Assembly: GCA_027485675.1 (NCBI GenBank)
Contig: JAIXQP010000021.1
Span: 62,001-126,000, forward strand
Origin: Terriglobales bacterium
Lineage (GTDB): Bacteria > Acidobacteriota > Terriglobia > Bryobacterales > Bryobacteraceae
Direction of reading: 5' to 3'
Length of the DNA stretch: 64,000 bases
Shown: one piece after another, positions 35,187-43,418 of the stretch
How positions within the stretch are numbered: the first letter of the stretch is position 1
Layout of the letters: each line of letters starts with the position of its first letter
Made by a program: the position numbers and the translations under genes
The notes under the pieces: generated by a model
Seen by the model: the letters and a program-made list of their open reading frames with translations, nothing else
Databases searched by the model: none
Told to the model about the DNA's origin: nothing

Positions 35187-38147
35187 TCAATCCTTCGTTA
35201 TCGTCTCGTCGAGGTTCAGCAGCAGGCTCCCGATCGTCGTCCAGGCCGCCAGCTCCGGGGCCGGAAACGCCGGATCCACGGCGCTATCCCCTTGATTCAG
35301 AAACAACTTAGCTGACTTTGGCTTCGTTTCGTAACGGGCGCGAAACCGCTGCAGCGCCCCTCCGAGCTTCTCCACCTCGCCCGGCTTGGCCGGTCGCCCT
35401 AACACCACCAGCACGGCGTAATTCAGCCGCTCAGCGTCCGTCGCTCCGCCCTCCCGCAGCACCCGCTCCGCCAGCTTCCGGGACGCCTCCAGATACGCCA
35501 CATCGTTCATCAGGTTCAGCGCCTGCAGCGGCGTATTCGTCCGGCTCTCCCGGACGGTGCAGACCTCCCGCGTCGCCGCGTCAAAGTTGATCATGCTTGG
35601 CGGCGCGATCGTCCGCTTCCAATACGTGTACAGGCTCCGGCGATACAGCCCCTCGCCCTTATCCGGCTTATACCCGGATCCCCCGGCCAACTCCTGCCAC
35701 AAACCCTCCGGCTGATACGGCTTCACGCTCGGTCCCCCCACCTTCGGCACCAGCAAGCCGGAAACCGCCAGCGCCTGATCCCGAATAAACGGCGCCGCCA
35801 GCCGCAGCCGCGGCCCCCGCCCGAGCAGCCGGTTGTCCGGATCCTTGCTCAACGATTCCGGCGTCACCGTCGAGGCCCGCTGATACGCCCGGCTCATCAC
35901 CATCAGCTTCTCCATGTGCCGCAGATCCCAACCCGATTCCATGAACTCCACCGCCAGCCAATCGAGCAGCTCCATATGCGACGGCCATTCGCCCTGCGAC
36001 CCGAAATCGTCTACCGTCTTCACGATGCCGGTGCCAAAGAACATCTGCCACAGCCGGTTCACCTGCACCCGCGCCGTCAGCGGATTCTCCCGGCTGACGA
36101 TCCACCGCGCCAGGCTCAGCCGGTTGGCCGCGGCTCCGGCCGGCAGCGGCGGCAGAAACGCCGGCACCGCCGGATCCACCTTCGCCCCCCGCTGATCGTA
36201 AGCCCCGCGGTTCAGGATAAAAGCGTCCTTCTGCGGACCCTCCTCCATCACCATCACCGTCGGAACGGTAGCCAGATACTTGTCGTAAGCCCGTTCGGCC
36301 TCGCGCCGGGCGTCTCGCAATGCGGCGAGCTTCGGCGGCAGATACTGCTGCTCAAAGGCGAGCGTCAACTTCGCCTGCTCCGCCGCCGTCCGCTGCTTCC
36401 GCTTGGAGAGCGTCGCCAGGTCCTCCCGCACCGGCAGCGTCGAAACCTCCGCCGCCGTCAGCGCCCGGCTCCAAACCCGAACCTGGTCGATCCCGCCCTG
36501 ATACCCCAGCCCGGCCCCCGCTCCGATCCGGAACGGGACTTTGTTCTCCACCGGCCAAAGGTTCTGGTCAAAGATCACCTGCATCGGCTGCTCCACGCCA
36601 TCCACGTACAGATGGATACCCTTGGCATACATGCCGCCGTCGTAGGTCACCGCCACATGCTGCCACTCGTTCAGCTTCACCGGCGCCTTCGTCTCCACGC
36701 GGACTCCCAGGTCCGACCAGCGGAACGTGTAGTGGAACCGCAGCTTCTGGTCCACGAGATAGAGCCCGTAGCCGGTCCCCTCCCAATGGTTGTCCACCCG
36801 GGTGACAATCGCCCCTTTCGGCTGCTCCGGCTTGATCCAGGCCGACAGCGTAAACGGGTCCCGATGGTTAAACTTGGCGACCTCTTTGCCCAGGTCCACC
36901 GGCTCGGTGAACTTGTCGAGCGAATGGTTCACGACGAGGCCCTCTTGCGGCACCCAGTTCACCGCCGGAGGCTTCCATTGCCGCTGCGCCTTGGCAAACG
37001 ATTTAGCTTCGTACCGTAGTTTGGCGATCGCTTCGTCCCGGCGCGCGGCCAGGCGCTGCAGTTCGGCCTCCTGCGGCGGAGTCGGCGCCTTCACGAACGG
37101 CTTCTCGTTGCCGAAGTTATAGACAAAGCCCCGCTCATCGGGAATGTTGTTGAAGAACGCGAACAGCTGATAGAACTCCCGCTGCTTCACAGGGTCGTAC
37201 TTATGATCGTGACAGCGCGCGCAGCCCACCGTCAGGCCCAGCCAGACGTTGCTCGTCGTCTCCACGCGGTCGGCCACGTATTCCACGCGGAACTCCTCGT
37301 CCACAATGCCACCTTCGGCCGAAGTCCGGTGATTCCGATGGAAGCCGGTGGCGATCCGCTGCGCCACGGTTGCGTTCGGCAGCATGTCTCCGGCGATCTG
37401 CTCAATCGTGAACTGGTCAAACGGCTGGTTGCGCGCAAACGCATCGATCACCCAATCCCGCCAGCGCCACATATCCCGCGGGCCATCGGTCTGGTAGCCG
37501 TTCGTATCGGAGTAGCGGGCGTAGTCGAGCCACCGCACGGCCTGCCGCTCGGCGTGGGCCGGGCTCGCCAGCAGCCGGTCCACCACCTTCGCATAAGCCT
37601 CCGGCGAGGAATCGGCCAGAAACGCCTTCACCTCCGCCGGCGTCGGCGGCAACCCGGTTAGATCCAAAGTCACCCGGCGCAGCAGCGTCGTCTTGCTCGC
37701 CGGAGGATTCGGTTGCAGGCCCTCCTTGGCTAGCCGCGCATCGACAAATACGTCAATCCCGCCCGCCCCCGCGCCGCGCTTCGGCGGCACAAACGCCCAA
37801 TGGTTCTGCCACGGTGCCCCGGCGGCAATCCAGCGGCGGAGGATCGCAATATCCCGGTCCGGCAAGCGGTCATGCCCGGCGTACTGCGGCGGCATCCGCA
37901 GCACCTTGTTTGTCGAAGTGATGCGCTGGATAATCGGTGACTTCTCCGGATTCCCCGGCACGATCCCGCGTTTGGCCTCCGCCTCCGTATCCAGGCGCAA
38001 CGGGCTCTTCCGGTTCCCGGCGTCCGGGCCGTGACAGGCAAAACAACGATCGGAGAGAATCGGGCGAATATCGCGGTTGAATTCGAGTTGCTGCTCCTGG
38101 CCGGCCAGCGGAAACGCCAGCAGGGAGACGAGCAAAAGGCGCTGCAT
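35187..38147 (-). CDS. DUF1549/DUF1553 (PSD1-type) protein with cytochrome c and LamG domains
   Basis: A 986-residue exported protein. The ATG at 38147 gives a clean signal peptide ([16 protein letters not shown]); a longer frame starting 18 bases upstream would overlap the upstream stop region. Domains in order: cytochrome c with C35-F-A-C38-H39; DUF1549 with a second CxxCH ([12 protein letters not shown]); a LamG/concanavalin-like insertion at about residues 400-590 ([38 protein letters not shown]); and DUF1553. LamG suggests contact with a polysaccharide. It is third in the Rrf2 operon. Confidence 0.93.
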   Translation of the reverse strand: MQRLLLVSLLAFPLAGQEQQLEFNRDIRPILSDRCFACHGPDAGNRKSPLRLDTEAEAKRGIVPGNPEKSPIIQRITSTNKVLRMPPQYAGHDRLPDRDIAILRRWIAAGAPWQNHWAFVPPKRGAGAGGIDVFVDARLAKEGLQPNPPASKTTLLRRVTLDLTGLPPTPAEVKAFLADSSPEAYAKVVDRLLASPAHAERQAVRWLDYARYSDTNGYQTDGPRDMWRWRDWVIDAFARNQPFDQFTIEQIAGDMLPNATVAQRIATGFHRNHRTSAEGGIVDEEFRVEYVADRVETTSNVWLGLTVGCARCHDHKYDPVKQREFYQLFAFFNNIPDERGFVYNFGNEKPFVKAPTPPQEAELQRLAARRDEAIAKLRYEAKSFAKAQRQWKPPAVNWVPQEGLVVNHSLDKFTEPVDLGKEVAKFNHRDPFTLSAWIKPEQPKGAIVTRVDNHWEGTGYGLYLVDQKLRFHYTFRWSDLGVRVETKAPVKLNEWQHVAVTYDGGMYAKGIHLYVDGVEQPMQVIFDQNLWPVENKVPFRIGAGAGLGYQGGIDQVRVWSRALTAAEVSTLPVREDLATLSKRKQRTAAEQAKLTLAFEQQYLPPKLAALRDARREAERAYDKYLATVPTVMVMEEGPQKDAFILNRGAYDQRGAKVDPAVPAFLPPLPAGAAANRLSLARWIVSRENPLTARVQVNRLWQMFFGTGIVKTVDDFGSQGEWPSHMELLDWLAVEFMESGWDLRHMEKLMVMSRAYQRASTVTPESLSKDPDNRLLGRGPRLRLAAPFIRDQALAVSGLLVPKVGGPSVKPYQPEGLWQELAGGSGYKPDKGEGLYRRSLYTYWKRTIAPPSMINFDAATREVCTVRESRTNTPLQALNLMNDVAYLEASRKLAERVLREGGATDAERLNYAVLVVLGRPAKPGEVEKLGGALQRFRARYETKPKSAKLFLNQGDSAVDPAFPAPELAAWTTIGSLLLNLDETITKD

Positions 38148-38162
38148 ACAACTCTGTTGTAT
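38146..38162. repeat. Hairpin-forming inverted repeat over the start of the LamG/PSD1 gene
   Basis: ATACAAC (38146-38152) and GTTGTAT (38156-38162) are perfect inverted 7-mers three bases apart. They fill the 14-base gap between the monoheme stop and the DUF1549/DUF1553 start and include bases of both codons, so an RNA hairpin here could tune translation between the two genes. Confidence 0.5.
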
Positions 38163-39415
38163 CACCGCTGGGCGGCGGCCAACACTTGCGGCTTAGTCGA
38201 CTCCAAAATGCTGCGAATCTCCTTGCGGACCTGGGGCGTCAGGTGCGCATACTGCTTCCCCGTCACTTCGCCGTTCAACACGGCCTGCAGCCGTTCCACC
38301 ACCGCCGCATGCAGCGGAGCCGGCAACTGATCAAACGCCTCGTTGTAGATCATGTAGCTGAGCGGATAGCGGAAGATGCGGGTCTTCAGATCAAACTGCC
38401 GCAGCGAACGGCCCCGCGGATCACACGGCCCCTGCTTGGCGAACGTCTCCGCGAAGCCGGACGAACCGGCCACCGGATTCGGCAGCGGCGTCTCGTCCAC
38501 GAAGAACAGGTAGTCCACCACCTCCTCGGCGGCCTGCCGGATCCGCCGCAGCGTCGATTCGCTCCGGTGGCTAGCCGGATCGTTGAAGATCTCGTTCATC
38601 GCGTTCTGATGATGGATCGCGTGGCGGATCTCAAACCCGGCGCGCGTCAACAGATTCGTCATATGCGTCTGGTGTTCGAGCACCAGCAGCGCCACCACAT
38701 CGCTATGCGGCGTCAGATACTGCGCGGGGTCGAAGCGGTTCGGCACCGGCACCAGCTCGGCGCTCTCGCGGTCGCGCGTGATGGAGTTGCCCATGTGCTT
38801 CATCTTCCCGGTGTCGCCGGTGACGTACCAGCCGCCCCACCGTTCTTCGAACTTGCTCCGGTGGTCGCTCACGTACGTCCCGTGCTGAAACGCCGGCATG
38901 CCGCTGCGTTCGGACGAAACGCTGCGAACCACAATTCCCGGCACGCCCAGCGTCGCCGAGGACTCATGACACTGCAGGCAGGCGTCCCGCCGCTCAAACC
39001 GCGGACGGCCAATCTCATCCTGATCGAGCGAATAGAAGATCACGCCCTGCTTCGGATCCTGCACGGCAAGTTCCACCACATCACCGCCCTGCACATACCC
39101 CACCGACACCGCGTCGTTGTAGTAAAGGGCGCGCGGCGTCCGCGGCGCAATGCGCGGCGCCTGAAAGCTGGTCTTCGAAAACACCAGCACCTGCGACTCC
39201 CGCGCCACCCGCAACTCCTCGAGCACCGCCGGCAGGTAGCCGAACTGCGGATCAAAGGCGAGCTTCGCTTTGCCCGTCGCCAGCCGCTTGTTCAACTGCG
39301 AGATCGCGTTATCTTCGGCGCCCTTGTGATAGTTGATCGCCGGATGGTCGAGCGATGCGACGAAGGAACCGCCCAGCCCCAGCAGCGTAATACCAGCAAG
39401 TTTAGTGAGCCACAT
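38162..39415 (-). CDS. Exported monoheme cytochrome-like protein of unknown family
   Basis: A 417-residue protein with an N-terminal signal or anchor (residues about 4-21) and a single c-type heme motif C146-L-Q-C149-H150. Met and His residues that could be the distal ligand are frequent downstream (GDTGKMKHMGNS, HHQNAMNE). The sequence around the motif (ERRDACLQCHESSATLGVPG) is typical of proteins found with DUF1549 genes, but no named domain is recognised. It overlaps the Rrf2 regulator gene by 14 bases and precedes the LamG/PSD1 gene by 14 bases, so it belongs to the same operon. Confidence 0.82.
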   Translation of the reverse strand: MWLTKLAGITLLGLGGSFVASLDHPAINYHKGAEDNAISQLNKRLATGKAKLAFDPQFGYLPAVLEELRVARESQVLVFSKTSFQAPRIAPRTPRALYYNDAVSVGYVQGGDVVELAVQDPKQGVIFYSLDQDEIGRPRFERRDACLQCHESSATLGVPGIVVRSVSSERSGMPAFQHGTYVSDHRSKFEERWGGWYVTGDTGKMKHMGNSITRDRESAELVPVPNRFDPAQYLTPHSDVVALLVLEHQTHMTNLLTRAGFEIRHAIHHQNAMNEIFNDPASHRSESTLRRIRQAAEEVVDYLFFVDETPLPNPVAGSSGFAETFAKQGPCDPRGRSLRQFDLKTRIFRYPLSYMIYNEAFDQLPAPLHAAVVERLQAVLNGEVTGKQYAHLTPQVRKEIRSILESTKPQVLAAAQR

Positions 39416-39857
39416 TGATGAATGCCGTCGGTTGATCTACAGGACACAACGGGCGAACAGGGCCCGTACTATCGAGCAATTCGGCAAGGCTGGTAAATCG
39501 GAAAGCGTTCTCGGTTTCGCGGATGGCATCGTCGAGCCGGCGATGCAACGGACACAGGTTCGGGCCGTGGCCCGGCAAGCCTAACGGACAATGATCAATC
39601 CGCTTGATCGGATCCACCGCGTTGATCACCATCAGCAACGTCAGCTTCTCGGGCGACTGCGTCAACTGATACCCGCCATGCCGGCCACGGATCGCGTTCA
39701 CCACCCCGGCCCGGCAAAGCGCCTGCATCACCTTCGCCAAATAATCATTCGGCATCTTCGTGCGTTCGGCGATCTTCTGCACCGCATGGGGACGTTCCCA
39801 ATCTTCAGCGAGAGCGGCGACAGCGCGGAGTGCGTATTCGACGGTGTGCGAGAACAT
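39402..39857 (-). CDS. Rrf2 family transcriptional regulator
   Basis: A 151-residue Rrf2 protein. It starts at the ATG giving MFSHTVEYALRAV, which matches the family N-terminus, with GGAG four to five bases upstream. The winged-helix DNA-binding part covers residues about 1-85 (MPNDYLAKVMQAL, IRGRHGGYQL). Cysteines at HCPLG, NLCPLH and PLCPV could hold an iron-sulfur cluster as in IscR, NsrR and RirA-type members, so sensing of redox state, NO or iron is likely but not proven. It is first in a four-gene operon with three electron-transfer or surface proteins; its promoter contains a palindrome suited to autoregulation. Confidence 0.92.
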   Translation of the reverse strand: MFSHTVEYALRAVAALAEDWERPHAVQKIAERTKMPNDYLAKVMQALCRAGVVNAIRGRHGGYQLTQSPEKLTLLMVINAVDPIKRIDHCPLGLPGHGPNLCPLHRRLDDAIRETENAFRFTSLAELLDSTGPVRPLCPVDQPTAFINVAH

Positions 39858-39865
39858 CCGACTCC

Positions 39866-39894
39866 ATATTATTTCAATCGGACATTTTTGTCCA
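39866..39894 (-). promoter_or_regulatory. rrf2 promoter with overlapping palindromic operator
   Basis: On the minus strand TGGACA (39894-39889) and TAATAT (39871-39866) are spaced exactly 17 bases, a good sigma-70 layout. The palindrome GGACATTTTTGTCC (39880-39893, arms GGACA/TGTCC) overlaps the -35 box and sits between the divergent rrf2 operon and the HbpS-like gene. It is a likely Rrf2 binding site controlling both. Confidence 0.55.
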
Positions 39895-39933
39895 TCTTCT
39901 TTTTCGACCCGGAATCCTGATACCGTATTGGCC

Positions 39934-40404
39934 ATGCGAAAATTCCTCATCACACTGGCGGTGCTGGCAATGACGATTCCCGCGAGCGCACAACTCGTTA
40001 GCAAGAAAGCTCTCACTCTGGCGGCGGCGAAGACCATCGCCGCGGCGGCCGAGGTGGAAGCCAAGAAGAACAACTGGAACGTGGTCATCGCCGTCGTCGA
40101 CGACGGCGCCAACCTGATCTACCTGCAGCGCATGGACGGTACGCAAATCGGCAGCGTCGACATCGCGCAGATGAAAGCGCGGACGGCCATCCGGATGAAG
40201 CGCCCGTCGAAGGCGCTCGAAGATGTCGTCGCCGGCGGCCGCAACGCGATCCTGAAGCTGCCCGATGTGTTGCCGGTGGAAGGCGGCATCCCGCTGACCA
40301 TCGATGGGCAGATGATCGGCGCGATTGGCGTCAGCGGCGTGACCTCCGCACAGGACGGGCAGATCGCCGGCGCCGGCGTGAAAGCGCTCGAAGCGATGAA
40401 GTAG
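39934..40404 (+). CDS. HbpS/GlcG-family exported heme-binding-like protein
   Basis: A 156-residue protein with a Sec signal (MRKFLITLAVLAMTIPASAQ) and a single HbpS/GlcG (DUF336) domain: LAAAKTIAAAAEVEAKKN, VVIAVVDDGANLIYL and the C-terminal IGVSGVTSAQDGQIA. HbpS-type members bind heme or cobalamin-like ligands and iron outside the cell; GlcG-type members are of unknown role. It is divergent from the Rrf2 gene across 76 bases that contain the palindromic operator, so it is probably under the same regulator as the cytochrome operon. Confidence 0.9.
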   Translation: MRKFLITLAVLAMTIPASAQLVSKKALTLAAAKTIAAAAEVEAKKNNWNVVIAVVDDGANLIYLQRMDGTQIGSVDIAQMKARTAIRMKRPSKALEDVVAGGRNAILKLPDVLPVEGGIPLTIDGQMIGAIGVSGVTSAQDGQIAGAGVKALEAMK

Positions 40405-40408
40405 CGGT

Positions 40409-40687
40409 TTGCCCCGGCAACTCAAGGATCTGGCCGGCATCGGACCGGCCATGCTCGGGGACTTCGCACTCCTGCGCGTGACCTCGGTCGACGACCTGGC
40501 CGGACGCGACCCGGACGAGTTGTACCGGGATCTCGAGCGGCTCACCCAAACCCGCCAGGACCCCTGCGTCCTCGATACGTTCCGCTGCGCCGTGGCCCAG
40601 GCCCGTAACCCGGATCTACCCCTCGAGCAGCGGAACTGGTGGTACTGGTCGCGCCTTCGCAAGGCGAAACAGAAACCTACTTCGTAA
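40409..40687 (+). CDS. Helix-hairpin-helix protein, Cdd1 ('pathogenicity locus') type
   Basis: A 92-residue protein from a TTG start four bases after the HbpS-like stop. It matches the Cdd1-type helix-hairpin-helix family: LKDLAGIGPAMLGDF for the first hairpin, SVDDLAGRDPDELYRDLERL, then DPCVLDTFRCAVAQA. Family members are small DNA-binding or mobile-element-associated proteins with no settled role. The last 11 bases overlap the 3' end of the convergent enolase-superfamily gene. Translation probably depends on coupling with the upstream gene because the ribosome-binding site is weak. Confidence 0.8.
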   Translation: MPRQLKDLAGIGPAMLGDFALLRVTSVDDLAGRDPDELYRDLERLTQTRQDPCVLDTFRCAVAQARNPDLPLEQRNWWYWSRLRKAKQKPTS

Positions 40688-41870
40688 GCGTGGCGCGGCG
40701 GTTGATTCCTTTGTAGGGGAACCGCCGCGTTAGTTCCGCGAAGTTCACCGTCAGCCCCAGGCCAGCGCCGGTGGGCAGGCTGACGGCGCCATCCTTCGGC
40801 ACCGGATAGGTTCCCTGGCAGAGCTCCTGATAGACGGCATCGTCGTCCCCCTCCCACTCCTGCAGGAAGAAGTTGCGGCAACCCGCCATCGCGTGCAGCG
40901 AGGCGACGTGGCCCACCGGCCCGCTGCACTGGTGCGGCGCGATCTCCACGCCATAGGTTTCCGCCAACTGCGCAATCTTGCGCAACTCCGTAATGCCACC
41001 CGCGTGCAGCACGTCGGGCTGCACGATGGCCGCGCCTTTATGGTCCAGCAACTGCCGGATCTCCGCGCGCAGCAGCAGCCCTTCGCCGGTGGCGATCGGC
41101 ACCGGCGACTGCGCGGCCAGTTGGCCCAGCAGCGCCGGGTTCTCGCGGAGCGTGGGCTCTTCGAGGAACATCGGCTTTAACGGCTCGAGCGCGCGCGCCA
41201 GTTCGAGCGTAGTGCGGTAGTTGAACGTCTCCGCCAGTTCGAGGCCAATCTCGAGTTGGCTGCCCACGGCGACACGCACGGCCTGCACTTCATTGACAAT
41301 CTGGGCGATCCGCGCCTTGTCATCGCCCGCCAGCGGCACGGTCCACTTCACGGCGCGCCAACCCCGGCGGCGGGTCTCGGCGGCCCATTCGCTGAACGCG
41401 GCCGGGGTGCGCTCCTTGAGCGTGGACGACCAATGCGTGAAGTAAAGCGGCAAGGGGTTGTGCACCGCCCCGCCGAGCAAGCGGGACACCGGCACGCCCA
41501 GCCGCTTGCCTTCGAGATCCCACAGCGCGATGTCCACCGCCGAAAGCGCCGTCAGCTCCGCGGCGCCGTGCCGCCAACGGGACAGGCCGTAGTAGTTGCG
41601 ATTCCAATACTGCTCCGGACCCTGCGGGTCCTGGCCCACCATCGTCGGCTCCAGCCAGCGCAGCGCCGCCTCCACCAGATCCGCGCGCGTTTCGAGCGTC
41701 GCTTCGCCCAGGCCCACCAGGCCCGCGTCCGTGTGGATTTCGAGAAAGACGAGGTCCCGCCAGCGCAGAGTGGATTTGTGGATGACGAAGCGGGTGATCT
41801 TGCAGGGAGGCGGGGCGGCGAAAGCCGAAACGGCGGGAAGAGCCAGCAGGTGGCGGCGGGAAAGCGGCAT
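40677..41870 (-). CDS. Mandelate racemase/muconate lactonizing enzyme family protein (enolase superfamily), Tat signal
   Basis: A 397-residue enolase-superfamily protein. ATG at 41870 gives a Tat signal (PLSRRHLLALPAVSAFAA); the longer frame upstream overlaps the divergent gene. Barrel features are seen: LEEPTL and ATGEGLL with metal-ligand Glu residues, QPDVLHAGGITE, and APHQCSGP with the conserved His. The first metal ligand, normally Asp in a DxN or DFH context, aligns with ELAE in GLELAETF, and the usual KxK/KFDP lysine block reads VKWTVP. The reaction therefore cannot be assumed to be sugar acid dehydration. Confidence 0.88.
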   Translation of the reverse strand: MPLSRRHLLALPAVSAFAAPPPCKITRFVIHKSTLRWRDLVFLEIHTDAGLVGLGEATLETRADLVEAALRWLEPTMVGQDPQGPEQYWNRNYYGLSRWRHGAAELTALSAVDIALWDLEGKRLGVPVSRLLGGAVHNPLPLYFTHWSSTLKERTPAAFSEWAAETRRRGWRAVKWTVPLAGDDKARIAQIVNEVQAVRVAVGSQLEIGLELAETFNYRTTLELARALEPLKPMFLEEPTLRENPALLGQLAAQSPVPIATGEGLLLRAEIRQLLDHKGAAIVQPDVLHAGGITELRKIAQLAETYGVEIAPHQCSGPVGHVASLHAMAGCRNFFLQEWEGDDDAVYQELCQGTYPVPKDGAVSLPTGAGLGLTVNFAELTRRFPYKGINRRATLTK

Positions 41871-41892
41871 GCGGGTAGGATACCCTGCCTGT
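41871..41892. promoter_or_regulatory. Compact bidirectional promoter, 22 bp
   Basis: Only 22 bases separate two divergent ATGs. TATCCT on the minus strand (41882-41877) and TACCCT on the plus strand (41881-41886) each lie six bases before their start codon and share two bases. Both transcripts would be leaderless. Confidence 0.4.
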
Positions 41893-42237
41893 ATGCGACT
41901 GCGAACCGTTCTGACTTTTCTGGCGGCCGGCGCCATGCTGCTGGCGGCGGACGTAACCGGCAAATGGACTTTTTCCGTCGAGACCGGCGCCGGGTCGGGG
42001 ACCCCCACCTTCACCTTCGTGCAGAAGGGATCGGCGTTGACGGGAACCTACCAGGGCGCCGTGGGCGAAGCGCCGCTGAAGGGCAAGGTGGAGGGCGACA
42101 CGATCGAATTCGTCGTCGAAACCGGCAGCGGCGAACTCCGCTACAACGGCAAGATCACCGGGGCCGCCACCATGGAAGGCAAGGCCGACTATCCCGAGAT
42201 CGGCGCGGCAACCTGGACCGCGAAAAAGGACAAGTAG
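41893..42237 (+). CDS. Small secreted beta-rich protein of unknown function
   Basis: A 114-residue protein with a signal peptide (to about residue 19, ...LLAAD) followed by short alternating strands: GKWTFSVE, TFTFVQKGSALTGTY, and GEAPLKGKVEGDTIEF. The repeated pattern 'G-x-W-x-F ... G-x-L-x-G-x-(Y/V)' is common in small exported proteins of Acidobacteria, probably a lipocalin-like or beta-sandwich fold. No catalytic motif is visible. Class II aldolase and NTF2-like genes follow at six- and five-base spacing, so this is the head of a three-gene operon. Confidence 0.78.
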   Translation: MRLRTVLTFLAAGAMLLAADVTGKWTFSVETGAGSGTPTFTFVQKGSALTGTYQGAVGEAPLKGKVEGDTIEFVVETGSGELRYNGKITGAATMEGKADYPEIGAATWTAKKDK

Positions 42238-42243
42238 AAGCCA

Positions 42244-42996
42244 ATGACCAACGAAGAATGGGAACTGCGCGTGCAGTTGGCGGCGGCCTATCGCATGGTG
42301 GACCACTTCGGTTGGAGCGAACTCATCTGGACCCACAACACGGTGCGCGTGCCGGGCGAAGAGGATCATTTTCTGATCAACCCCTACGGCCTCCGCTTTG
42401 ACGAAGTCACGGCTTCGAATCTCGTCAAAGTGGATCACGAAGGCAACATCATCGGGGACCAGAATCAGGAGATCAATCCGGCTGGGTTCGTCATCCACAG
42501 CGCCATCCATATGGCCCGGCCCGACGTCCGTTGCGTGATGCACACCCACACCACGGCCGGCATGGCCATCGCCGCTCTCGAAGAGGGTCTGCTGCCCATC
42601 AGCATGTACGCGCTCGGCTACTTTGAACGCATCGCCTATCACGACTTCGAAGGGCCGAGCCTCGAAGTCGACGAACGCGCTCGCCTGGCCACGAACCTGG
42701 GCGAAAAGAATCTGCTCGTGATGAAGACGCACGGCCTGCTCGCCTGCGGCGAAACCGTCGCGCAGGCCTTCGTCCGGCTCTTCCGGCTGGAACGCGCTTG
42801 CCAGGTGCAACTGGCCGCCCAAGCCACCGGCGCCCGGCTCGCCATTCCGCCGCGGTCCGTCTGCGAGCTCAGCGCCAAGCTCAGCGACGACTTCCTGGTA
42901 GCCGAAGGCGACAAGGGTTACAGCAAAAATCCCAACCCCGAGTTCGCCGCCATGATGCGGCTCATGGACCGCAAAGACCCTTCGTATAGACTGTAA
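42244..42996 (+). CDS. Class II aldolase/adducin family protein
   Basis: A 250-residue protein of the class II aldolase/adducin fold. The zinc-binding HTHT motif is in CVMHTHTTAG, and the acidic residue of the nucleophile loop lies in the ...FLINPYGLRFDEV region. The third zinc His is in KTHGLLACG. Family enzymes cleave or epimerise sugar phosphates such as fuculose- or ribulose-phosphate; adducin-like members are non-enzymatic. The protein has no export signal and sits in a short operon with a secreted protein and an NTF2-like protein, which does not identify the substrate. Confidence 0.9.
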   Translation: MTNEEWELRVQLAAAYRMVDHFGWSELIWTHNTVRVPGEEDHFLINPYGLRFDEVTASNLVKVDHEGNIIGDQNQEINPAGFVIHSAIHMARPDVRCVMHTHTTAGMAIAALEEGLLPISMYALGYFERIAYHDFEGPSLEVDERARLATNLGEKNLLVMKTHGLLACGETVAQAFVRLFRLERACQVQLAAQATGARLAIPPRSVCELSAKLSDDFLVAEGDKGYSKNPNPEFAAMMRLMDRKDPSYRL

Positions 42997-43001
42997 AAAC
43001 G

Positions 43002-43418
43002 ATGAAGCTGCTATTCCTGATTTTGCTGGCGCTGCCGCTGGTGGCCGCCGATAAACGCGAAGCCGAGATTGATGCCGCCATGGCCAAACTAGCCGATGCG
43101 CTGCGGAAGCCGGAGGTCGCCTCGCTTGAAAAGATCCTCGGCGACCAGTTGATCTACACCCACTCGGACGGCCGGCTCGAGAACAAGCAACAGGTGATCG
43201 ACGCGCTCGCCGTCAAGAAGTCCACCGTCTACGCCGAGGTCAACTACGGAGCCGATAAGCAGGTCGCCTTCCACGGCAACACCGCCGCCGTCCGGCAGGA
43301 GACCACCGTGAAGCTGCTCGGCGCCAACCCGCGCACGTTGAAGCTCAGCATCCTGTACGTTTGGGCCAAGAATAAAGGCGCTTGGCAACTCCTCGCCCGC
43401 CAGGCCACGCGACTCTAA
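43002..43418 (+). CDS. NTF2-like (SnoaL/DUF4440-type) exported protein
   Basis: A 138-residue protein with a signal peptide (MKLLFLILLALPLVAA) and a single cone-shaped NTF2-like domain: LADALRKPEVASLEKILGDQLIYTHSDGRL, a helix with NKQQVIDAL, and terminal strands ending WQLLARQATRL. The family includes small ligand-binding proteins and isomerases; no catalytic pair can be identified. It is last in the three-gene operon and its stop shares CTAA with the convergent ThuA-like gene. Confidence 0.87.
   Translation: MKLLFLILLALPLVAADKREAEIDAAMAKLADALRKPEVASLEKILGDQLIYTHSDGRLENKQQVIDALAVKKSTVYAEVNYGADKQVAFHGNTAAVRQETTVKLLGANPRTLKLSILYVWAKNKGAWQLLARQATRL

Noticed and set aside
38148-38165. Start of the LamG/PSD1 gene at an upstream ATG (38165)
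   Set aside because: That start would overlap the upstream stop region and add residues before an otherwise perfect signal peptide.
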